Below are positions 35,325 to 41,026 of a stretch of DNA of 41,026 nt, in pieces (within the stretch, counting starts at the first letter, position 1; the number at the start of each line of letters is the position of its first letter). The notes under the pieces are model-generated. The model worked only from the letters and a program-made list of their open reading frames with translations. It had not been told where the DNA came from and did no database searches. Both the position numbers and the translations under genes were made by a program. The stretch comes from Chitinophagaceae bacterium (lineage in GTDB: Bacteria; Bacteroidota; Bacteroidia; Chitinophagales; Chitinophagaceae), in assembly GCA_947474815.1 (NCBI GenBank), contig CANJJU010000007.1, positions 1 to 41,026 on the forward strand, written 5' to 3'.

Positions 35325-36614
35325 TTATTTTCCGTAAAGGAACTTCTTAGTAATCCTAATTGGAATTTTTTGTGAACTATTTGATGTCTCTACTTTTATT
35401 GTATAGTAGCCTGAAGAAATCTTAGGTAAGTTCAGATCAAGTCTGTTATCGCCTGTTATTAATCTTCTGTCAGGAAATGTTGCAATCTTTTTACCTTGCA
35501 GATCATAAACAGAAATGGTGGCGGTTACAGCATATCCAGCCCAGATATAGGCTTGCATTTTGCCATTTCTTCCATTTGTAGAAACGATGATAATATTTTC
35601 ATTAGCTGTTGCACTTCCTACACGCGCAACGTTAGAATAAGTAGACCTGCCATCATTATTTACCATTTTCAGGCGATAATAAACAGGCTTTGAGAATAGC
35701 TCAGCATCATTATAAATATAATTTATCTGACCAGCCTGATTGTTTCCTGTTGCAACAACTGCGCCAATCTTAGAGAAGCTGGCATAGCCAACCGAGCGTT
35801 CTACTTCATAACGGCTTAACTGGTTTTCCAATATTGTTGTCCAGTTTAATTTTACTTTATTTGTTTCTTTTGCTGCTTGGAAACGAACTAATGTTACTGG
35901 CAAAACAACAACAGATGAAAGGCTAATGTCATCAATTGCTACGGAGGGGTCGGTTCCTGAGCCATTTCCATTATTCTTCCAATGAAAAGCGATTCTTACA
36001 TTAGGGTTGTTATCAAAGGCAGCAGGAAGAGAAAGGGTATAAGTGGTCCACTGACCCTGGCTATACCCGTTGCAAGCTCCGCAGCAAACAGAAGTCAGGC
36101 AATATTGATAACCAACAGGCCATGTGGCGCCATTGTCGGTACTTAGCCTTAACTGCGCACGGTCATCAGAACAGCCTGCACTACCGTAAGCGATATAATC
36201 AAACTTTAAAGTAATGGTGCTTTTCCCAACCGTGCTGACAGTTGGGGAAACAATCAGCCTGTAAGTTGCGTTTGTAGCACCAGTTTCATTATAAGTTGCA
36301 CCAATATCACCACCCGAGCCCGGATCGGCTCCTATATGTAATGATTGATCTCCTATGCACGAGCTGCCGCAATTGGGCGGAACTAATCCTTCCTCAGCAC
36401 AACTGATGTACCAATTGTTTGGGGAACCACCTGTTGTACCACCAACATTATCAACCAAGGTCCAGCCGTTCCAAGCAGTTGCAAGACAATTAGCCGAGCA
36501 CCCATTGTTAAAATTGTCGCTCCAAATAGTTTGCGCTTTTGAAGAAACAGAGATGCAAATAAGAAAGGCAAGTGCGAGGAATGGCGTTGTAATATGCGAG
36601 TAAATACTTTTCAT
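35325..36614 (-). CDS. Secreted Cys-rich protein with T9SS-like C-terminus
   Basis: The 429-residue protein has a signal peptide (ending SSKAQ). A Cys-rich jelly-roll-like domain follows (residues ~28-240), with TIWSDNFNNGCSANC, TYRLIVSPTVST, STDNGATWPVGYQYC and VRIAFHWKNNG ... VAIDDISL, similar to MAM/choice-of-anchor modules. A fibronectin-like linker (LNWTTILENQLSRYEVERS) leads to a C-terminal T9SS-like strand domain (VYDLQGKKIATFPDR ... SSGYYTIKVE). It is exported; the function is unknown. It lies between the tRNA-Arg remnant and the prenyltransferase operon, in the possible island. Confidence 0.8.
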   Translation of the reverse strand: MKSIYSHITTPFLALAFLICISVSSKAQTIWSDNFNNGCSANCLATAWNGWTLVDNVGGTTGGSPNNWYISCAEEGLVPPNCGSSCIGDQSLHIGADPGSGGDIGATYNETGATNATYRLIVSPTVSTVGKSTITLKFDYIAYGSAGCSDDRAQLRLSTDNGATWPVGYQYCLTSVCCGACNGYSQGQWTTYTLSLPAAFDNNPNVRIAFHWKNNGNGSGTDPSVAIDDISLSSVVVLPVTLVRFQAAKETNKVKLNWTTILENQLSRYEVERSVGYASFSKIGAVVATGNNQAGQINYIYNDAELFSKPVYYRLKMVNNDGRSTYSNVARVGSATANENIIIVSTNGRNGKMQAYIWAGYAVTATISVYDLQGKKIATFPDRRLITGDNRLDLNLPKISSGYYTIKVETSNSSQKIPIRITKKFLYGK

Positions 36615-36722
36615 GAGTTAAATTTTAATAGAATTACTAAAAGTAACATACGATGCATGAAGATATGCTACAAAATAATGTACAACAAATAAATAGATAC
36701 AGATTTCTTCAAATGAAGTCCT

Positions 36723-37931
36723 CTATTTATAAAGCTTTCTTCTGCTAATTTCTATAAATAGGCTTGCTAGAATAGTAGTAACCAACAAAACAAGCATCCA
36801 CTGCGGGGGGAAACCAACCATAGGTGCATTAAAAGTTGTGAAGCCGACTAATGCAGTAGACAGGTAGATCGTTCCTGTAAGCACATTACGAAGAATGGGT
36901 ATGCTATTAAGTTGAAGAGGAGGTTCGTTTAAAATATACAGAAGCCCCCATACAAGAGCAGATGTAAAAAATGTTTTAGCCGAGATCATACAACCGATAA
37001 TGAGTATTATAAGAACAAGCGCATTTTTAATAGAATCATATTTGCCGGATTGCATTCTCTGAAGTCCTGTATATCCTGCAAAGCATATAGCCAGGAAGAC
37101 AAGTAAAGGAAACCAAAATAATGTTGTCGGAGTTAATATCCAATTACCGGCATAATTCCTTAAAGAAAGATAAACACCCATATAGAAGCACATTAGTCCT
37201 GATAATATTGCTAACCATGGGGTAGCTTTTAATATTTCAAATATCCTTTTAGGCGAATGTCGAAAGAGGGCAATAAACATAAGAAAGATATCGAGTGTGA
37301 GCAATAGCAGTAAAGTACTTTGGTCATCATGCTGGTATTGCAGGCGAAAAGTATTGACCATGTAACCAAGGATTAAAGGAACGGCACCCGACAAAAACAA
37401 TACTGTATAAATGCATATAGCCGCAATGAGTCCTGTTATAATGCTGTTCTTTTTTGTGCGCACATAATTAAATGAGGCAAGTACAAGCAATACGATCTCG
37501 ATGCGAATTCCGGGAGTTGCCCCTCTTGAGAATGTTGATCCCCCAATAGTTACGTAAGACCACAAAACATCTTTCCATGAATTAAGAGAGAGGTAATTCA
37601 TCTTGGCTCCAACGCCTTTTGTTATTAGCAGGTCAATAATAGGAGCAGTCAAAGCAATAGTGAAAAATACAATTACGAGCCTGGCTACCCGAATGATCTT
37701 TTCTCCGGAAAAGAGATGCAGCATGATAAGAAAAGAAACAACGATAAAAATGAACCAAAGTCCTATGTGCAGAATATCGTCAAGAGTAAAAAGGCGGTGA
37801 CTTGAAAAGAATTCAAGGGCAAGACGCAAAGTGAGTAAAGCGCCAAATAAAAACAAATATCTCTTGAAAGGAGTAGGATTGTTCTCTACATTGTTTACTA
37901 TTATCTCAAATATGCGCTGTATCCTTTTCAT
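36723..37931 (-). CDS. Polytopic membrane protein of unknown function, prenyltransferase operon
   Basis: The 402-residue protein has about ten predicted membrane segments (for example WFIFIVVSFLIMLHLF, IEIVLLVLASFNYV, GLIAAICIYTVLFLSG, ALVLIILIIGCMIS, WMLVLLVTTILASLF). A short soluble N-terminal helix and a basic C-terminus (EISRRKLYK) flank them. No family is recognised and no conserved acidic motif of UbiA enzymes is seen. It begins 5 bases after the CrtC-like gene and is the last gene of the operon, so it probably serves the same lipid or terpenoid pathway, perhaps as a transporter or a membrane enzyme. Confidence 0.75.
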   Translation of the reverse strand: MKRIQRIFEIIVNNVENNPTPFKRYLFLFGALLTLRLALEFFSSHRLFTLDDILHIGLWFIFIVVSFLIMLHLFSGEKIIRVARLVIVFFTIALTAPIIDLLITKGVGAKMNYLSLNSWKDVLWSYVTIGGSTFSRGATPGIRIEIVLLVLASFNYVRTKKNSIITGLIAAICIYTVLFLSGAVPLILGYMVNTFRLQYQHDDQSTLLLLLTLDIFLMFIALFRHSPKRIFEILKATPWLAILSGLMCFYMGVYLSLRNYAGNWILTPTTLFWFPLLVFLAICFAGYTGLQRMQSGKYDSIKNALVLIILIIGCMISAKTFFTSALVWGLLYILNEPPLQLNSIPILRNVLTGTIYLSTALVGFTTFNAPMVGFPPQWMLVLLVTTILASLFIEISRRKLYK

Positions 37932-37936
37932 CTCTT

Positions 37937-38935
37937 TTATTGTTTGAAAATATACATATTTCCTTTGCCTTGCTGCACGCCGGTATTCGGGTCAACCACT
38001 TCTACAGCACCCATCCAGAAAGAGCTTTTATTGTTCACCACTTCCTGATTCTGCATCCTCGGGCGTTCTAAAATATTTATATTACTCCCCGGTAAATTAA
38101 TAGAATAATATAGAGGATATGGCTTTGAACCGCCCGCCTCAATCCGAACACTTTTTGTCTGAACTTCTATTTCGCTTTTGAGCATGAAATTTCCATTCTT
38201 ATCCGAGAGTATGGCAGCATCTACTATTACAGCGCCTTTAGTGTCTGTTCTGAATAACAAGTTAAGATGATCACCGGTATTAAGTGAGATATCAAGCCAT
38301 GTCACAAAGTCTTTTTTTGCTCTCCCGAACAAAACAGTTTTGCCTGTAAAAGTACTGATAAACAATTTACCTACTGATGTTGACGTTGAACCGGTCTCTA
38401 GTGAAAGGGTTGCATTCAGAGGCTTTGCTATCCATGCATTAGGAGCCACAAGTATAGGAGAAAGTATAAAGGGCTTTTGAGTTTCATAATCTAGGGAGGC
38501 TTTAAAAGAAGAGGGGGAGATTGTTAAGCTATTTCTTTTATTAAGTACTCCTTCAAGGTTTGTGTTGTTCCTTTTCATGGTCCAACTCCAGCCGCCTGAA
38601 ACAGAATCATTGGCAGTGATTGAAACAGGGAAATGCTCTTTAAGTTGTAGTTCGGGATTGCCAGAGTTTTGGAATCCTGAATAAAAGGAAGAATCAGCTT
38701 CAGACCATGTTGTGAAGAAAAATCCCCCATACTTTTTTCCTGCAAAGAAGTCCATGCTTACCAGTGCACACAAATGAATGTCTTTGTCATTCTTCGCTTT
38801 GGAAACAGAATTGATGATCCACCATTTTGCCTCCTCCTGATGAGGAAGAAGAGGTTTTTCGGCAGGTAATGTATGACTCACTGAACAGGAGCAAAAAAAA
38901 GCAAAAAAGGGAAATATTATTATGCAGCTCTTCAT
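37937..38935 (-). CDS. CrtC/AttH-type lipocalin-like lipoprotein or secreted protein
   Basis: The 332-residue protein has a signal peptide with a possible lipobox (FCSC). It appears to be a two-lobed lipocalin of the CrtC/AttH group: EEAKWWIINSVSKAKN ... ALVSMDFFAGKKYGGFFFTTW at the start, SVSGGWSWTMKRNNTNLEGVL, and the C-terminal SFWMGAVEVVD ... GKGNMYIF, which resembles the family's YWEGAV ... G-GY end. Relatives act on isoprenoids (carotenoid 1,2-hydratase) or other secondary metabolites. It is directly adjacent to the upstream toroid gene (TAAATG). Confidence 0.65.
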   Translation of the reverse strand: MKSCIIIFPFFAFFCSCSVSHTLPAEKPLLPHQEEAKWWIINSVSKAKNDKDIHLCALVSMDFFAGKKYGGFFFTTWSEADSSFYSGFQNSGNPELQLKEHFPVSITANDSVSGGWSWTMKRNNTNLEGVLNKRNSLTISPSSFKASLDYETQKPFILSPILVAPNAWIAKPLNATLSLETGSTSTSVGKLFISTFTGKTVLFGRAKKDFVTWLDISLNTGDHLNLLFRTDTKGAVIVDAAILSDKNGNFMLKSEIEVQTKSVRIEAGGSKPYPLYYSINLPGSNINILERPRMQNQEVVNNKSSFWMGAVEVVDPNTGVQQGKGNMYIFKQ

Positions 38936-39946
38936 TTAATTCAGGTGGCTGTGAAGGTAACTAATTAAAACACTCATTGATAGTGCTGTAGCAAAAACAT
39001 ATTCTTTCTTAATATATCGATCAACAGGGATAGGAAAATAACCTCCGTCCCAACAGCCTTTCTCACTTTGCTTTGAAAGAAGAAAATCAATCCCTTTATC
39101 AATCACCTTTTTATTGTTAAAGCCTGCATTATACAATGCAGATAGCATTAGAGCTGTATGTAATTCTGGTGAGATAGTTCTTTTGATGAAAGAGTCGTTC
39201 AATGACCAGCCGCCATCTTTTTGCTGTCGAGACAAGATGTAGTTAAGGGCCTTTTCCTTCTCGGCACTTTTATTATTCAACGTCTTCATCATTGGCCATA
39301 AAGCATAGGCGGGTGAATTATAGTATTCCCATGCATGGCCCCAATCTCCATCTAGCGTTTGTTTGTCAGATAGCCATGTATAATTCTCTTTTTTATAAGG
39401 AGGTGCTACTCCTGCTTTGTTAAGCATATTCAAAACAAATGCAGTTACTGAAGGAAACTCTTTTTGTTCACTAATATCGGGATTGCCTATAGCCCATTGG
39501 CCCGTTGGCTTTTGCATTGCTGCAATGCCTTCAGCGCCTTTTCTGACATTCTCCCTTTCGCCAATTTCGAAGAGAAGCGTATAATACACTGATGTTGTTT
39601 CAAGACAAAACTCATTCCTGCACTTCTTGTTATGGCATATAAGTCCGGAAGGATTTTCGTTCTCACGCAGGAATGAAAGTGCTTTTTTTAAGGCTGGCTG
39701 GTTGGTGTCTTGCTTTATCTGATACAACGCAGTTGCAGCAAGAACTGTTTCCCATATATCGAAAAGAGCATTGCTAGTATCGCAGATGGCTCCATCGGCT
39801 CTTTGAATATTGCTGAGGAAGCTTATGCCTTTTCCCAGCGCATCTATGACCAATGCTTTTCTTTCTTTTTCCTGGGCAGAGGCAAATGTGATACAAGTCA
39901 ATAATAGTAAAGTCGGCGCAATAGTTTTTATGAATTGTCCTTTCAT
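38936..39946 (-). CDS. Secreted alpha/alpha-toroid prenyltransferase/squalene-cyclase-like protein
   Basis: The 336-residue protein has a signal peptide (ending FASAQ) and helical repeats of the terpenoid-cyclase alpha/alpha toroid: FLSNIQRADGAI, TLDGDWGHAW, NYILSRQQKDGGW and FLLSKQSEKGCWDGGYF are QW-like motifs. I see no DxDD protonation motif, so it is probably not a class II terpene cyclase in the strict sense; it may bind a prenyl lipid in the periplasm. It starts with a 1-base overlap to the UbiA gene and ends against the CrtC-like gene. Confidence 0.75.
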   Translation of the reverse strand: MKGQFIKTIAPTLLLLTCITFASAQEKERKALVIDALGKGISFLSNIQRADGAICDTSNALFDIWETVLAATALYQIKQDTNQPALKKALSFLRENENPSGLICHNKKCRNEFCLETTSVYYTLLFEIGERENVRKGAEGIAAMQKPTGQWAIGNPDISEQKEFPSVTAFVLNMLNKAGVAPPYKKENYTWLSDKQTLDGDWGHAWEYYNSPAYALWPMMKTLNNKSAEKEKALNYILSRQQKDGGWSLNDSFIKRTISPELHTALMLSALYNAGFNNKKVIDKGIDFLLSKQSEKGCWDGGYFPIPVDRYIKKEYVFATALSMSVLISYLHSHLN

Positions 39947-40872
39947 TATCCAGGCAGGTATTTGTGAAAGAATAAAATGATTTCCAGCCCGAGCAAGCCG
40001 GATATATAAACAATGAAAATGGGCTTTTCATTATAGGGTTTCCTATAAAGCAGGTAACAATGCAGAACAGCCATTAGAATAACCAATGGGTAGAACCATA
40101 TAATATTAATGAGTATGGATGCCATCAGGTAAGTACATAATGTGCAGACTGCGATAAAAGCTTTTGCTTTTCTTTCTCCAAAGAGCACGGGCAATGTGTT
40201 AACTCCTGTTTTTTTGTCTCCTTCAATATCTTTAATGTCTACGAAGTTGGCAGAAAGAGAAAGGGGCAACAAAATAAATAGAGCCCAATTCAAAGGGAAA
40301 TCTTTAAGGATTCCCCCTGTAAGGAGAAATCCACACACTGCCAGCATAAAAGAGTTCAGGCCAATGAATAGCTTAGATACAATAGGGATCTTCTTAATAC
40401 GAAAGGGTCTGCAGGAATAAATATAATAGCCTGCAGAAATTGCAATTATACCAAAGAACATTTCTTTTCGAACAAGAAATGAAAGAAATAATGAATATGC
40501 AAGACATAGTATTCCCGCCAGAAGGTAGGAGTCTTTGTTCACGGTTTCAAGCACCAATGGGCGCGAAGGATTGGTAAACTTATCTGCTTCAAGATCTTCC
40601 AAGTTGTTGGTTACAATAGCAAACACAGCAGCATAAGTAATAGCAATAATAAACAGAGGAAAGACAAACATGGTTTCTCTGCCTGCAAAGAATTCGGCTA
40701 ATCTTTCATCGTTATCTACAACAGCAATTCCGAGTAAAGCAAGAACTACATAATGGAGTATCCTGAGTGGCCGTAGGTCCCTTACTATTTCCTTTGTAAG
40801 AGAAGGGGATATAAACCTCATCAGCACAGGGAGAAAAATACTTACAGCAAGAAGCAACAGATGTGATTGCAA
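39946..40872 (-). CDS. UbiA-family prenyltransferase
   Basis: The 308-residue membrane protein has the two Asp-rich motifs of the UbiA superfamily: NNLEDLEADKFTNPSRPLV at ~89-107 and DIKDIEGDKKTGVNTLP at ~211-227, plus about nine membrane helices. The first motif is a variant (NxxEDxxAD) of NDxxDxxxD. UbiA enzymes attach a prenyl chain to an aromatic or other acceptor, and some have evolved into cyclases. The start is TTG at 40872, directly preceded by an in-frame stop; an ATG lies 17 codons later. It is the first gene of a four-gene operon with a TATTTTTG promoter. Confidence 0.88.
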   Translation of the reverse strand: MQSHLLLLAVSIFLPVLMRFISPSLTKEIVRDLRPLRILHYVVLALLGIAVVDNDERLAEFFAGRETMFVFPLFIIAITYAAVFAIVTNNLEDLEADKFTNPSRPLVLETVNKDSYLLAGILCLAYSLFLSFLVRKEMFFGIIAISAGYYIYSCRPFRIKKIPIVSKLFIGLNSFMLAVCGFLLTGGILKDFPLNWALFILLPLSLSANFVDIKDIEGDKKTGVNTLPVLFGERKAKAFIAVCTLCTYLMASILINIIWFYPLVILMAVLHCYLLYRKPYNEKPIFIVYISGLLGLEIILFFHKYLPG

Positions 40873-40906
40873 TTAATATGGGGTATTGGGAGGTTTTAAA
40901 AGTAGA

Positions 40907-40914
40907 CAAAAATA
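40907..40914 (-). promoter_or_regulatory. -7 element of the prenyltransferase operon
   Basis: TATTTTTG on the minus strand ends 34 bases before the TTG start at 40872. It is divergent from the tRNA-Arg promoter. Confidence 0.6.
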
Positions 40915-40954
40915 AGCAATCATAATTACAGTCAGTCTTTACAGACGAATCTTG

Positions 40955-40962
40955 TATTTTTG
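40955..40962 (+). promoter_or_regulatory. -7 element of tRNA-Arg
   Basis: TATTTTTG, a full match to TAnnTTTG, ends 17 bases before the tRNA start. Confidence 0.65.
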
Positions 40963-40979
40963 CACTCCTTTTTAATTTT

Positions 40980-41026
40980 GGTCCCGTAGTTCAATGGATA
41001 GAATAGAAGTTTCCTAAACTTTAGAT
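40980..41026 (+). tRNA. tRNA-Arg(CCU), 3' part cut by window end
   Basis: The first 47 bases fit: acceptor GGTCCCG, D arm GTTC/GAAT, anticodon stem GAAGT/ACTTT and loop TTCCTAA (anticodon CCT). The T arm and 3' end lie beyond the window. Its first 17 bases recur in the remnant at 35194. Confidence 0.88.

Overview
The window is a chromosomal stretch from a Bacteroidota bacterium, most likely of the Chitinophagales/Sphingobacteriales type. The evidence is AT-rich DNA, promoters of the form TAnnTTTG, almost no Shine-Dalgarno sequences, several secreted proteins with C-terminal type IX secretion (T9SS) sorting domains, a bTHX ribosomal protein gene and a MetH split into two genes. Most of it is ordinary housekeeping DNA.

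Layout: 1-4.8 kb holds two T9SS cargo genes (a beta-helix protein cut by the window edge and a two-HKD phospholipase D-like protein). 4.8-7.3 kb holds a flippase/glycosyltransferase pair on the minus strand. 7.4-8.2 kb is an unusual tRNA(CAU) locus with one intact gene, two broken copies carrying 18-bp palindromes in their loops, a duplicated terminator and a small GIY-YIG nuclease gene. 8.2-14.7 kb carries a HAD phosphatase, DUF2461, a free-standing NUMOD4/HNH nuclease, ligA, a YtcJ-like amidohydrolase lipoprotein and a PhnA-like protein. 14.8-18.5 kb is the translation block rplM-rpsI-rpsB-tsf followed by pyrH. 18.5-32.8 kb carries pdxH, bTHX, HU, xth, split metH, recR, a UvrD-type helicase fused to a PD-(D/E)XK nuclease, and several lipoproteins or unknowns. 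33-36.6 kb has two more secreted T9SS-type proteins. 36.7-40.9 kb is a tight four-gene minus-strand operon: UbiA prenyltransferase, secreted alpha/alpha-toroid protein, CrtC/AttH-like lipocalin and polytopic membrane protein. The right edge cuts a tRNA-Arg(CCU) gene.

Most interesting are the tRNA-derived remnants. In two unrelated tRNA families (CAU and Arg-CCU), broken copies carry short perfect or near-perfect palindromes inside a tRNA loop: the anticodon loop and T loop of the CAU copies and the D loop of the Arg copy. I found none of these palindromes elsewhere in the window. The split CAU copies flank a cassette of about 0.55 kb that contains an intact replacement tRNA and the GIY-YIG gene. 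The Arg remnant and the tRNA-Arg gene at the right edge bracket a 5.8-kb block containing the prenyltransferase operon, which looks like a small genomic island. I propose that loop-targeted palindrome insertion or replacement is linked to tRNA-gene duplication and element insertion here; this is inference from one window.
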